A DNA stretch of 64,000 nt from Benincasa hispida. Lineage: Eukaryota; Streptophyta; Magnoliopsida; Cucurbitales; Cucurbitaceae. Location: positions 20,443,682 to 20,507,681 of the forward strand of contig NC_052359.1 of assembly GCF_009727055.1 (NCBI RefSeq). Direction: 5' to 3'. Below the pieces are notes generated by a model. The model saw only the letters and a list, made by a program, of their open reading frames with translations. It was not told where the DNA came from and made no database searches. Both the position numbers and the translations under genes were made by a program. Shown one piece after another: positions 10,191-23,400 of this stretch; within the stretch, counting starts at the first letter, position 1; each line of letters begins with the position of its first letter.

Positions 10191-13100
10191 TTAAGTGATT
10201 ACGGACGGATCAGCACCAGTCACCAGGTGTTCTAGTAATTTGATTGCGAAGATGCCACAATCAAGCAACCCGTGTTGTATGTCGACGTTCATAGGTCGCA
10301 AGATTTTCCAACGGGCTGTGGATAGGTCCGGCTTTGAACGATCCACGTCACAGTAGTGAAGTAGGGATGGTACTGTGACAGTCAATGGCTCTAGCCAATT
10401 CACTAGCTTTGTCATTGGTGTGTATGGCGGAAGTGAATCGAACACGAATATGTGCCCTCTGTTGATGTCCATTGCAATGACAATCCAGTGGTCACTGATA
10501 TTTATCGCCGTATAAACGAAATCCACATCTGCCCATTTGACATCAAATTTACCGGTGACGTAGTCCTTATATGTGTCTTCATCTTCCCATGCTAGGGCAG
10601 CCTCCAGAAGTGTCTTATTCTTTATTCGTTTAAATACCCCACCACGAGCATTTGAAGTGTTTTATTCTTTATTCGTTTAAATACCCCACCACGAGCATTA
10701 GAAGTGTCTTATTATTTATTCGTTTAAATACCCCACCACGAGCATTAAGGTGACTCTGTCAAATAAAATGAGAAGTTAATTAACGAATATAATGAGAAGT
10801 TAAGAAACGAAATATCAAAATTTACCGTTACACCAATTGGCAAGATGGTGAACTTGTGCATATACATGTCGGGCCGGGTATAAAATTTTTCTTTCATAAA
10901 TAAAATAAAGCATTTATGGTCTGCACGAAAAATTACTATGTCAGTAAAAGTACAAGATAGCCAACATGTAAAGAAGTCAAGACTAGGAAACTTACATCGC
11001 ACTCGACCCATGAACTCAAGGTAATCAATTCCTTGAAGAATTTCTTGGCGAGTGGTTTAAAGGAGTTTTCTCGAACCTCATTGTCCATATTGTCGTCCGA
11101 GATCCAGCCCATCATTTCTGTAAGGATATTCTGTGGAACATCATGTGCTACATTATATGTGACGATTACTCTGGATAGTGACGTAGCTACACCTGGGAGA
11201 GGATGCTTAAGCACACTTTTCTTCTTTACTTGAGCTGAAGGTGTATATTTATCAACGGGTTTCCTCTCGACTAATTATTCGAGCTTTCTACATAAATAGA
11301 TAAAAAAAGATTACTCATCAAGAAATATAAAAATATAAACAAAGATTACTGATCAATAAATTACTCACTAGTGTAATTCCTTCTGTGGTTGTAACAATCC
11401 CAGAAGTGTCGGCCTCTAGGATGCCAGACATGTCAGCCTTTGTATGTGGCATGGTGAGTAAGGTAGACATGTTTGTGAGACGTCGAGCGCGGTCTATTAG
11501 GGTTCGACATCAGTTGGTGATTTGTGGTGGGTATCGGGCTGTAGAGGGGGGGGGTGGATAGGTGAAGTAGTGGTATAGGGCTATAGAAGAGGAATTGGAG
11601 TGTCAGAGGCAACGCATTATTGGTATCGGGATCATGTGATGGGAATGGGTGACCTTGTCGTCTCCTCATTCACTGTGGAACCCTTCAATTAGTAAAGTAA
11701 AATGATGAGTTCACGAACACATAAAAACTAAACACATAAAGACATAAAATGATAGTAAATGCAAATCTTGCACATAGACTGCAATAGTGATAGGATGGTC
11801 GACAATTGTCCTTTCATATCCATCATGTTTTCCTCCATACTGGATACACCACTATCTAAGTCTGATATATGGCCATCCAACCTCGATAGTGAGCTGTTAA
11901 TGGTCTGAAGGTACGAATAAATAGAATCGTTGGGATTGGCTCCCTCCCTGCAGCAGGCAGTACACTCAGGACACTTCTCATCCACAAGTCGCTCTCTTCG
12001 GGAGTCTGCAAGATAGACATCAAGTTGGTTCAACTCGTCCTCATCACGTACGTCCCCCATCATATCATGGAACATATCATCACTAGGTGTGTATGTCCCT
12101 CCTTCCACCCTTCTATATTCAGCATCCTCGTGCTCAGAATGCTCAGGTTCATCCCCTCTCTCCATTCTGATAACTTAATCATTGTCATCTCCACGATGAT
12201 CATCATCGTCACTTTCACTTTCAGGACTACCCCCATCACTAGTTGACCTATTTCAACTTTCAGAACTATCATCATCCGCACCTAGATCAAATATAGGTCG
12301 TCTGTCCACTGAGGTATCCCGAACCTCCCTTTCAGCATTTGACATGACAGTAGCCTCTTTAACCTTTATCTGCATTAACAACCCTGTAAACTAGTTAGTG
12401 TCAATTTAACAACCAGATAAACATATTATCCATAGGGTAAACCTACATTGTTAGACTTGAATATCTCTCTCTCGAGTACTTTGAAGGACACTGAGTGGGA
12501 GCATGACCATCGTAATATGCAAGGCAACCACCATGCTCCTTCACTCCACAATGTTCCCAGCTATTGATGAAGCTAGGATCTTGTATGTCTATACCTAAAT
12601 AAAATTTAAAATATATTAAGAACAATAGTAATGTTAAATCAAACAACACGATTATTATGTTAAGAAAATTTACTTGGAACGCTTGTAGAAATCCACGTAA
12701 AGAGTACTTCACAACGTAATTTTTATTTCCTTTTACCCTCGTCTGATATAGACTGCTCTTATCATTCAACACAGTCTTTAGGGAATCAAATGTCCTCTCC
12801 CAAATAATTGTACCCCAATCAAGACTGTTGTAGTACTTTAAGTTTTGAACGTCCTTAAAATGTTTGAGGTCCATTGCATTTTTCTGTTTGTTTTTCCCCA
12901 TCATTGTGACCTCAGTATAGTAGACTACTGTGATCTTCACAACATCCTCATCATTTTAAGACTCTAACTCCTTGTATTTTTCTTCAAGTTGACGGAGATG
13001 TAAGGTGTCCTTCGTCACTCGATTATAAAAATCTTGAAAGTTCATATGAGAACTGCTGGTTCTGATCAACTCGTGTTGGGGATTGCCACAAACCAGTCAT

Positions 13101-13490
13101 CAAAAAAAAGTCATCCTTTGAAAAAGTGACAATCTTTCTACAAACAGAGAATGAAATTGAGTCTGATCTCTTCCTCTTCACTTCTCTTAGCAACTTGTGA
13201 TGGATAATTGGGTTGTTAAACACCATGTCAACGTCTACAAATTGCCCAAAAACTGTTCTCTTGAACATGTCTAACTACCTTGGCATAATCTTCTCATTCA
13301 CAATCTTGTTTGCATTAACAATGTGGGTCAAGCTCGTTACTTGATCCGAAAATTGGTTGGCTTCAGGTATTTTGAAACATGTTGTCATCTTAAATCACTC
13401 ATGCATGAAATAAAGATTCAATCAGTAAACTCCTTCAGAAAAAAAAAAATTGTAAACCAACATTTTGTTTAAATCTCGCTGGATTCACTT
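10191..13490 (-). pseudogene. DUF1985-Ulp1-like (C48) protease gene captured by MULE, broken
   Basis: Read leftward from about 13490. N-terminal DUF1985 region: 13490-13023 (MTTCFKIPEANQF..., then FKRTVFGQFVDVDMVFNNP, FSKDDFFLMTGLW) and 12940-12443 (DWGTIIWERTFDSLK). Middle, poorly conserved, partly coiled-coil-like region: about 12165-11433. Protease domain: pieces at 11214-11000, 10990-10830 and 10747-10191. The last piece keeps the whole Ulp1 active site: His13 (SDHW), Asp30 (VFDS), Gln84 and Cys90 (LDCG), counted from the Met at 10526. The family cleaves SUMO precursors or conjugates. Probable introns separate the pieces. An in-frame stop near 13268 (MPR-stop-LDMFK) and a 47-bp tandem expansion at 10607-10747 argue against an intact product. 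Start codon and splice sites are not fixed. Confidence 0.8.
10607..10747 (-). repeat. Three 47-bp tandem units inside Ulp1-like coding sequence
   Basis: Units begin at 10607, 10654 and 10701 with 'gaagtgt(c/t)ttatt' and contain 'cgtttaaataccccaccac'. Read leftward, one unit encodes ARGGVFKRIKN. Since 47 is not a multiple of 3, the extra units shift the frame. Confidence 0.9.
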
Positions 13491-13496
13491 TCGTGG

Positions 13497-13865
13497 TCCA
13501 GTCTTATCAAACTCTTTGTATAGGACACCCTCGCTTGCATGTCTCTGCATGAATGGTTAGGATCTACCATCTGTAGTAGTTTACAATACTTGCAAACCTC
13601 TACAAAATGGGTCGTATCCGTAGTGTCACAAGGATCAGGAATCCCTCCTTAATCCTTATACTACAGACCTATTTAGGTTATCACTTAAGACATGATCTAC
13701 TTATATATCTCATATACATGCTTAAGTTTACATACGATAACCATGGAGCTTTGTTTATTGGATATGAGTAAATGCCAGAATGAAATAACTCATATTTTAT
13801 TCATAACAATGTATATATATTACAAACAACGAGACTCCGGGAGAATTAGGACACCAATCCCAACA
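13497..13865 (-). mobile_element. Copia LTR fragment, 5' end of LTR, reversed
   Basis: Read leftward from 13865 it starts TGTTGGGATTGGTG and follows the first 370 bases of the copia LTRs here: the 'cttaagtgataacc' block, the 'ggtctgtagtat' block and the 'gacactacggatacgaccca' type block. It cuts off the right end of the MULE. Confidence 0.7.
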
Positions 13866-15570
13866 CATAATATATCTACAGTGAGGGGAGTGCAACTATG
13901 GGCTTTAGTGGGGTGACCCATTAGTTAACGAATGGGAATTAATTCAATGTAAAGAATTTAGCTAATTAATCTCGGATCGTTGGAGCCCATGATCTGTAGA
14001 TCTGCAAGGTCCCCCTACTAGCTCGTAAATGGATTAGCTTTAGAATATCGTGATAAGTTAATTTGAACTGTTCAAATCAGAATTAAATGGAATTGGAGAA
14101 TTAATTAATATTTAAATATGATTTAAATATTAAATTCATAAAGGTTGAATTTGTGTAAAATTAATTTAATATTTGATATTAAATTAATTAGAATTAATTA
14201 AACTATTTAATTAATTAATATTATTAATTAGAAAATTAATTTATGAAATTAATTTTGTAAAATTAATAATATTTTTAATTTTTGAAATCAAATTAGTTTT
14301 AGAAATCAATTGGAAAATTTGAAAATCGAAAAACACAAAATTTTTGAAATGTGGGATTTCTCCACTATTCAAATAACTAGCTCACAAAAAGTCCACTTAA
14401 GTTTGACTTTAATAATCCAAGCATGAGTTGCATCTCATACAGTCATCTCTTTGTATGAATGTCCTACAATAAGTAGAATATGGAAGTGGAATTGAAGCAT
14501 GCATCAATAGAGTTTTTTGCTGAAAAATTCGAATTGAAGAAAGGTGTTCTTCAAATGGACGGTGCAGTGAGCTCTTCTCCAAGTTCCCTTCATTCAAGTT
14601 TATTTTGAGTCCCAAACTCAATCTAAAGCTCCAAGAGAATAGTGGGGAAGATCTTGAGGTAGTTCACAAAGAGATTTGGAGAGGATTTGCAGTTGATTTC
14701 GAGATTAAAGAAGTTCTACAAAGTATTGCTTGAAACCCTCTTATTGTTGTATGAGCATGCTTTATTTATAGCCAAAATTAATGAATTAGAATGCTTATTG
14801 ATTCTTGTTGCTTTCACTGCATGTTGATATACTCCTTCATGGACATCTTTATAATGAGAAATTTTTTGATGGTCCAAGTGTATGAAGTACTTCTGAGCTT
14901 TTTTTTTTTTTTTTTTTTTATTGTGAAGAAGTTCTTGTTTGAATGATTTGGTTGGGGCGTTTGTTCTTGATCTTAGGGTGAGCCTAAGATTTCTTCAAGG
15001 CTGGAGAAGTGATTCTCTAACTTAGGGGAACCTAATTACGTTATGTGAAGAGTTCTTCACAATAAGATGGAAAGATTATCATTGAGAATAATTTCCACTC
15101 TTAGGAAGAGCCTAATAGATAGGTAACTAATATTCATACTTAGGGGAGTCCAAGTTTCCTTGAGACGAGGTCTTACACTTAGGGGGAGCTTAAGTCTCCT
15201 TCTAGAGTGTTGAGCTTTTCGTGTGACACTGTTCTTGTCATCCATTTATAGATAAGTACAACGTTGTAATTGCTTAATTTTATATTAGTAAAAGTAACTT
15301 TCTATGTGCACACTGCCTCCAAACGTAGGTGGTTTTCCACCAAAGTGGGTTAACAATTCTATTTATTTTGGCTTATTGTTTTACTTTCTGGTTGTTCTAA
15401 AATTTGCTGTCACATCGGGTGAGACATCGCTATATAATTTGGTCGAATATCCTTTTTTCAAGAAGTTCAGAGTTTTAAGATGGAGAATGGACTTACTTTG
15501 CATATTTATAGGTATGGTTGACCCATGTCGTTCTAAGTAGAAGTTTGGAGTAAAATCGAGATAACCTTCG
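13866..15570 (+). mobile_element. Copia LTR pieces, plus orientation
   Basis: 13866-14900 resembles the middle and 3' half of the copia LTRs ('ctatgggctttagtggggtgaccc...ttagttaac', 'aaggtccccctactagctcg', then AT-rich DNA). A T-run follows at about 14900-14919. 14970-15200 has five CTTAGG...CCTAAG-like motifs. 15300-15560 ('gtggttttccaccaaagtgggtt') looks like the U5 part of a second, Tork-like copia LTR. No convincing protein is encoded. The boundary between the two LTR families is uncertain. Confidence 0.5.
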
Positions 15571-15767
15571 ATCTAACTGTGTCATGGCATTGGCCCATTG
15601 GGTATTTTACTAGGTTGAGCATGTTCGCTTCGGCCTAGCCAATTCCTTTTTTTTCATACATTCCAAATATAGTTATTATTATTATTCATTTCCCTTTTTT
15701 TTTTTTTCATAATTTGTAGTGCTGGGTTTACACCATAATATCAATGTAGTCCGGGTTGTGTATTTGT

Positions 15768-15769
<2 letters not shown>
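15571..15769. other. Unassigned non-coding DNA
   Basis: T-rich sequence with no ORF or recognised repeat apart from homopolymer runs. It separates the LTR pieces from the microsatellite. Confidence 0.3.

Positions 15770-15802
<33 letters not shown>
15770..15802. repeat. (TA)n microsatellite
   Basis: About 16 uninterrupted TA units. The copia internal sequence starts directly after it, so the element's 5' part is truncated at this repeat. Confidence 0.95.
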
Positions 15803-15806
<4 letters not shown>

Positions 15807-18718
15807 TAAGGATGGTGTAGAAATTTGTACAGCTAAACTGGAAAATAACTTGTATGTGCTGAGACCACCTTAAATTCCCTCCATAACATAGAGATGTTTA
15901 AATATGTTGTTACTCAATCTAAACTTCAACAAGTTTCTCCAAAAGAAAATGCAAAACTTTGGCACCTTCGATTAGGGCACATCAATCTCAATAGGATTGA
16001 GAGATTGATGAAGAATGACCTTCTAAGCGAGTTAGAAGAAAATTCTTTACCAGTGTGCAAATCTTGCCTTGGGGATAAGATGACTAAAAGACCTTTTACT
16101 GGAAAAGGTTATCGAGCCAACGAGCCTCTAGAATTAGTACAATCTGACCTTTGCGGTCCTATGAATGTGCGATCTCGAGGAGGCTATGAGTACTTTATCA
16201 GTTTTACTGATGACTACTCTAGATATGGGTATGTTTATCTGATGCAACGAAAGTCTGAATCTTTTGAAAAGTTCAAAGTATTCAAGGCTGAAGTTGAGAA
16301 TGTTTTGGATAGACGAATTAAAACACTTCGATCAAATCAAGGGGGAGTGTTTTTGGATTCGGGGTTCCAGGACTATTTATTAGAACATGGAATCGTTTCC
16401 CAACTCTCAGCGCCAGGTATACCTCAACAGAATGGTGTAGCAGAGAGGAGAAACAGTACCTTGTTGGACATGGTTCGTTCAATGATGAATTACGCTTCCT
16501 TACTAGACTCATTTTAGGGTTTTGTAGTGGAGATTGCGGTATACATACTCAATTGTGTTCCTTCAAAGAGTGTTGCGAGAACACCTCTGGAGTTGTGCAA
16601 CGGGCGTAAAGCTAGTTTACGTCACTTCCACATATGGGGTTGTCCAGCACATGTGCTTGAGATAAATCCCAAGAAGATGGAACCACGGTCGAGGTTGCGC
16701 CTCTTTATAGGCTACCCCATAGGTACATGAGGGGGTTACTTTTATGATCCGTCCGAAAACAGGGTGCTTGTTTCCGTGAACGCTACTTCCTGGAGGAGGA
16801 TCATATCAAGAAGCACAGTCTACATAGTAAAGTCGTGTTACGTGAGCTTTCCAACAAAACTACTAAAACTTCAACAAGAGTTGTTGAAGGATCTGTTTCA
16901 TTAGCTAGAGTTGTTGATGATAGTTCATCTGGTAGGTCGGTTCCACCTCAAGAGTTGAGGGAACCTTGATGCAGTGGAAGGGTTATAAACCCGCCTGATC
17001 GCTATCTAAGTTTCATGAAAATCCTAGCAGATGGCGACATTGAGGATCTATTGTCTTATCAAAAGGCAATGGAGGATGTTGATTGGGATGAATGGGTCAA
17101 AGTCATGAATCTTGAGATGGAGTCAATGTACTTCAACTCAGTATGGGATCTTGTAGATCAGCTTAATGGGGTAAGACCTATAGGTTGTAAATGGATCTAC
17201 AAACACAAATGAGGTGTTGATGGGAAGGTGCAAACCTTCAAAGCTCGACTTGTGGTAAAGGGTTATACTTAGGTGGAGGGAGTTGACTATGAGGAGACTT
17301 TCTTACTTGTTACCATGTTAAAGTCGATCCGCATCCTCTTGTCCATTGTTGCTTATTATAATTATGAGATCTGACAAATGGACGTCAAAATTGATTTTCT
17401 GAATGGTAATCTTGAGGAGACCATTTACATGGTGCAACCCGAAGGATTCATTGGCCTAGGTTAAAAGCAAAAAGTTTGCAAACTGAATCGGTCCATTTAT
17501 GGACTGAAACAGGCGTCTCGATCTTGGAATATTCGATTTGATACTACGATCAAATCGTATGGCTTTAACCAAAATGTTGATGAACCTTGTGTTTACGAGA
17601 AGATCGTCAACAGTTCAATAGTTTTCTTAGTGTTGTATGTAGACGATATACTAATCATTGGGATTGATGTAGGTCTACTGACTACAGTTAAGAACTGGCT
17701 AGCAACCCAATTCCAAATGAAATATTTGGGAGAGGCTCAGTTTGTTTTGGGTATGCAAATCTTTTGGGAACGTAAGAACAAAGTGCTAGCGCTGTCTCAA
17801 GCATCTTATATTGACAAGATCTTGCTCAAGTACTTGATGCAGGACTCCAAAAGGGGCCGACTACCATTTAGGCATGGAGTCCCTTTATCTAAGGACGTGT
17901 GTCCTAAGACGCCTCGAGAGGTTGAGAAGATGAATGGGTCCCATATGCATCTGTCATTGGCAGTTTGATGTATGTGATGCTCTGTACTAGGCCAGACATC
18001 TGCTATGCTGTGGGAATTGTTAGTAGGTATTAGTCTAACCCAGGGCAGGGTCACTAGACTACAGTTAACAACTTCCTCAAGTATCATCGAAGAACGAGTG
18101 ACTACATGCTCATGTATGGGTCTAGGGATTTAATCCTTACTGGATACATGGATTCTGACTTTTAGATTAATAAGGACTCTCGAAAGTCCACTTCAGGGTC
18201 AGTTTTTACTCTTAACAGAGGAGTTGTAGTGTGGCGGAGCACTAAGTAGGGGTGCATTTCCGACTCCACGATGGAGGCAGAGTACGTAGCAGCTTGTGAA
18301 GCTGCTAAGGAGGTCGTCTGGCTAAAAAAGTTCTTGAAAGAGCTAGAAGTTTTTCCAGATATGTCTAGGCCTATCACCCTTTATTGTGACAATAGTGGTG
18401 TTGTGGCGAACTCCAAGGAGCCCAGGAGTCACAAGCGTGACAAACATATAGAACGGAAATATCATCTGATCAGCGAGATAGTGCATTGAGGAGACATGAT
18501 CGTCACGAAGATTGCCTCGGAGCACAATGTTGTTGACCCGTTTACAAAGGCTCTCATGGCTACAGTGTTTGAAGGTCGCCTTCAGAGCATGAGTCTACGG
18601 GACCGCCTGTGGCTGGACTAGGGCAAGTGGGAGATTTTATTGAACTGGGTTATTATGCCCAAGCTTATTGTTTTGTACTTGTTTTTGTACACCCCACTTC
18701 GCAGGAGAAATAGGAGAT
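15803..18718 (+). pseudogene. Ty1/copia pol: integrase, RT, RNase H (5'-truncated)
   Basis: Polyprotein remnant of the copia family whose LTR follows at 18719. Integrase, 15894-16730: GAG-pre-integrase zinc finger (HLRLGH, then VCKSC), core with SDLCGP and FTDDYSRYG, and AERRN. The second catalytic Asp region reads RSNQGG where SDRGG is usual, so one catalytic residue is probably lost. RT, 17015-17968: GCKWIYKHK, YGLKQASRSW and intact YVDD at about 17638. RNase H, 18162-18600: DSTMEAEYVAACEAAKE, CDNSGVVANSKEP and KHIERKYH. Stops at 16515, 16728, 17210 and 17966, plus frameshifts, break it. The close relative at 51552-54660 shares this sequence. Polypurine-like tracts occur at 18622-18634 and 18702-18717, just before the LTR. 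Confidence 0.9.
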
Positions 18719-20473
18719 TGTTGGGGTTGATGCCTTAAAGTCTTGTGTTCTATAGTTTGTAAATAGTTTGTACGACGATTGTGATGTATAATATATGATA
18801 TTTACTTCACTTCTTGACTTTGCATATTTGGATGTTTTATTTACTTTACCACAAACCAATAAACTTAAAATCCCTAGTTGTCTTTATGTAATTTAAGCAT
18901 GTATGTGGTGACATACAAGTGGATCATGTCTTAAGTGATAACCAAAATGGTCTGTAGTATATGGGTATAGGAGGGAAACTTTATCTTGGTAACGCTACGG
19001 ATGCGACCCACTTTGTGGAATAGTTACAAGTGTTGTGACTTATCATAGATGGTCTGATCCTGATCATTCATGTAGGGGACATGCGAGCAGGAGCATCCTA
19101 TACAAAGAGTTTGTACAAGACCTGACCATAAAGTGTTAACGTCTCGTCATATAACCCCATTCATGACAGAGACTTCACTCCACTAGGATGGCCATAGGTA
19201 TCATGACCTCAATCCTGAGTGAGTTGGGAACTCCTGCTATTGAGGGTGGTCATTTGATTTGTTTGGGTGCGAGTGGTCAGAGTACCGACTCAAACCTACC
19301 ACTTTGGGGATTCATCTAATTTGGGAGCTGGAAATTTAGCTACACAAGATGAAGTTCACTCTTTTCTCGAAGCAAGGGTAAGTAGATAGATTGCTCCCTT
19401 AAGGGTTGATCCTGGTGCTTGAACAATGTAGTGCCACACACCTTCTCATGGCACGAGTGGTGTTCACACATAGTAGGACTATTTTATATTGTTCATTAGA
19501 GGGATCAGTGGTACTTAAAGAGTAAGATGTAACTATAGGGGCGACACGGTAAATTGACCCAATTATACTTATGAGCATCTGTGAAGGGTCATCGTATTGA
19601 TGATTGGTTATATTCGATGGACATAGAAATATATCTATAGTAAGAAGAGTTCAGCTGTCGGTCTTTAGTGGAATGTCTGGCAGTTAACAGATGGTGGATA
19701 TCATGGCTAAAGAGTTTAGTCAGTTATTCACGTACTGTTAGAGCTTCGAGCCATAGGTTCATAAGGTCCCCTTAATAGCTTGGATACAAGTTGAGAATCA
19801 GTTTTTGGGTCAATTTGAAATGTTCAAATTGACAAGAGGGAGTTCAAATATATATGATATAATTGACTTTATGTATGATATATATTAATTTGGAGAAAAT
19901 TAGATATAAATATGATTTATATCTAGTGGAGGAAAAATACTATGAATAATATATGATATTAAACCATAGGTTATGAATATAATGTGATTATATTTATTAT
20001 TTATTAATTGGATAGTTATGGGATAATTAGTCGGTGTCTCTTCTGTTTTCGTAACTGATGAGTAAGATGAAGAATCGTTTTAAGACGCTTAAATAGCTCA
20101 CGGTGTGTTGCGATTCTAGAAGGTCATTGCTTAGTAAATCGAAGCCTATACGATAGTGTTGGTTACTGAACGATCGCTTAGACCCGTGCGCACTACTTAG
20201 TAAACGATCACTTATCTTTTACTAAGCAATCGTTTAGCACCTGAGCTTTACTAAACGATCGTATAGAAGATCACTTAGCTTTTCCTACACGATCGTATAC
20301 TTCACCTGAACGATCAAGCATTTTATCTATACGATAGACGAGTCTTTCTCCCATTTGCTTGATCATTGTATATGATCTCTTTTCCCCCTCCCCTCTACCA
20401 AATCCGAACAGAGCCCACTTTTTGGATTCTCACTCCAAGAATACTGGGGATTCCAAACGGTGTTGTCCCTTTT
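18719..20473 (+). mobile_element. 3' LTR of copia element, truncated
   Basis: Starts TGTTGGGGTTGATGCC straight after a purine-rich tract and aligns with the LTR at 44318. Similarity stops near 20473 ('ggtgttgtccctttt'), so about 300 bases of the R/U5 end are missing. ACGATCG-type motifs cluster at 20130-20340. Confidence 0.85.
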
Positions 20474-23400
20474 CTTCAATTATCCCAAATCTAATAAACA
20501 TAAGATATGAGCGATTCTAATGTGGAAAAACTTCCTCAATGTGAGGAGTAAAAATCACGGATCAAAGTCAATCTCCACCATAATCAATAATGGATATAAC
20601 AAGTTCTCTCTAGTCACAACTAGAACCATACACAATATATATCTCAAGATTAATAATCTCGACAACAAATGACAACAATAAAGAAAAAGAATTTAGAAAG
20701 GTCTAACTTAAACCGACAGACAATTACCCACTGTATCTGACCATAGGTTGCTCCAAACAAAATCTCCATCAAAATTGAAGATCCTCATGTCAAGAACGTC
20801 CTGTAAAATTTCAACTCAATCGAACCACGAATCGACCCACAACAAGCTGAAAAACTTTACTATTAAGAAAACAAATTTCTTTCTTTATTGGGTAATATTG
20901 ATGCACCCATCTTTGTGCATCCCTTTCCACCATTCACATAAAAAATAATTAAAATATTCTAAAAAAGAAAATGCAAAATTTGCCACATTGCAAGTTATAA
21001 TTAAACAATATGGTGGGATGCATAAGGATAGGTGCTACTTGGAATGTCCCTAAGTATTTTCCTTCTTTATTTTTTAATCGCTCTTTTTGTAACTCAAACT
21101 TTTTCCTTGGTATGCATGTGATACTCAACTGGCTGCTGATGCAAAATTTAATAAAAGGGAAATTGGGGGAAATAGCAAAATCGGGGGTGCTTATTGATTT
21201 TTATTAAAAAAAAATAAAAAATTATTTTTAGCAGAAGCATGTCGCACACATGACATATATTTTTTAATCCCCAAATTACCCCTGGTATTGTCGATTAACA
21301 ATTTTTTCAATACTGTGTAATTATTATACCGTATATAAATTATCAATAGAAATAAAGTGTAAATGGAATCGTCTGTTATGAGACCGTGTATCAATTCTCA
21401 ATAGAAGTATGGTGTATATGTAATCGTCGATTATGAGACTTCAACTAACGGATTCAAGAGATTAAGGTGTCAGATTTTTATCCCAATTTAAAAGTTGAAT
21501 GGACGATTTCATATATGTTTTGATTTCATTTAATCACTTTTTGAAAATATTCAAAATGAATCAATCTTTAATTTCTTTATCATCATTCTTATTTTAATTT
21601 ATAATATATCTTTATATTTTACATTGTTTTATTCATTTTTTATTATTTTAAATTTGGATTAAATTTTTTTTAACATGATTAGAATTTTACTAAATATTTT
21701 ATACATATTATTATTTAACAAACGGTGTACTTCATTTAAATTCTATAATTTTTTTTGTATTTTTTAATCACATTTTATTCATTATCATCTTATTATATTA
21801 TTATACCATTAATTTGTCTTTTTGACAAATAAATAAATATTCATTTTGCAATTTTGTTATTTATGCCTCTACCACGAGTTAGACTTCTCTTGTAATTTTG
21901 TGGTTGATGGAGTTATAAATACAATATAGTTGTTGAATAACTGAAAATGGAATAATGAATACAATCTAATTATAAATAAACGAACTCCCTTCCTAATTTT
22001 TCTCAACCAAATTATATTTGAATTTATATTTTATTATGAAATTAGATTTTATCTAACTACTTATCAAATTAATCATAGTAAACAAAAACTTTTTTATTTT
22101 TCTCTCTAATTTATATTTGAAGTTATCTTTTATTATCAAATTCGACTTTATCTAACTTTTGATTTGTTTAAATATTTTTTACAAATTCAACTGTATCTGA
22201 ATATTTTTTTCAATATTTTATACATATTATTATCATATAAATTTGATTTTTTTCATATTTGTTATGTTTTCAATTTTTCATATAGAAACACGTAAAAATG
22301 ACTTGTTGTACTTAAAAAGAAACATATAAATGAGAATTAAACTTTAAATATTTGAAACATGTGCGTATACTAATATATATATATGTGTGTGTATATGTAT
22401 ATTGTTCAATTTATTATTATTATTATAATAATAAAAATAAGATAATAATAAACCCTAAATCTCATATTCTTCATCTTCCTTACTTAACCGCCTCCCAAGA
22501 TCTTTTTCTCCTTCTCCATCTCATGTTTGCTATCGTTGGTCTAGCAACCGTTTCTTGAATTCCATCATCCTGACTAGCTTTTGACGACCACCCTTGTTAG
22601 GCTGCCTAACTTTTTCCCTCTCACATATGTTTCCTACTTTTGTTTCTACGTTGAACATTGTTATCAACATTAACGTTCTATGATTGATAGTGTTTAAAGT
22701 TGGCTTTCAAGATCCTATGAGCAAAATGGTTACATAGAATAAAGACAAAAAAACTCCCTACAACTGGTTTGGTGTCAAATGCAATCATATTTTCAATAGT
22801 CATATCGTCCTAAAATTGTAATTCCTTCGAATAATCACGTGCTAACAACTTCACTAGTACAATTAATTTTGCTCTTTCTCACCTTACAAGTCATTCGTTC
22901 TATAGGCAATTGGAAGCATTAAGAACCATATTTGGTGTTTTTTAATTTTGCTTCTGGAATGTGTATTTGTGATTCTAGAATGTTAAGGTAGAGTGTATTT
23001 GTGGTATTCGATTTACTTTTGAACTAGTGTATCTTTGCATTCTCGTTTGTACTTAATTTTGTTATGTTTTTGGTAGTTTTGTCATTTACGAATTAGTATT
23101 TTCTATTATATAAATTCGTTTTGTTATTTTTATAATTTTGAAACTTTTATACCATATTTTCAAATGAAAATTTAAAATTTTCTATTTCTCTTGTCAGTCC
23201 TTAATAAAACCTAATTCGACTCTAATGGGCCCCAATTGTGGGCCTCCACAACATTGCGAAATAACCCAACAATAAGGAGTAGTGGTATATCACGAAGCAC
23301 CAATTTTTCGTCTATCGAGTTAATTTTGCAATGTTCATCACTGAAATTAACACTAATCACAATTTCGCAATTAATCACCCAATCACTGAAATAGACGAAC

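Larger units (their letters stand above)
6140..13490. mobile_element. Mutator-like transposon with transposase and captured Ulp1-like gene
   Basis: A large decayed MULE. A rightward MuDR-type transposase pseudogene (about 6834-9250) and a leftward DUF1985-Ulp1 pseudogene (10191-13490) converge on a repeat-rich spacer. This gene pair is known from CUMULE elements of melon and Kaonashi elements of Arabidopsis. The left end may lie near 6200-6290, where 'gaaatttgtacggatgaccc' resembles a MULE terminus, but I found no matching inverted copy. The right end appears cut by a copia LTR fragment at about 13490-13500. Exact ends and target duplications are not established. Confidence 0.7.

Noticed and set aside
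22352..22558. Small plus-strand ORF after 'aaaccctaaa' UTR-like sequence
   Set aside because: Mostly translated microsatellite and AT-rich DNA; no domain and no downstream coding continuation.
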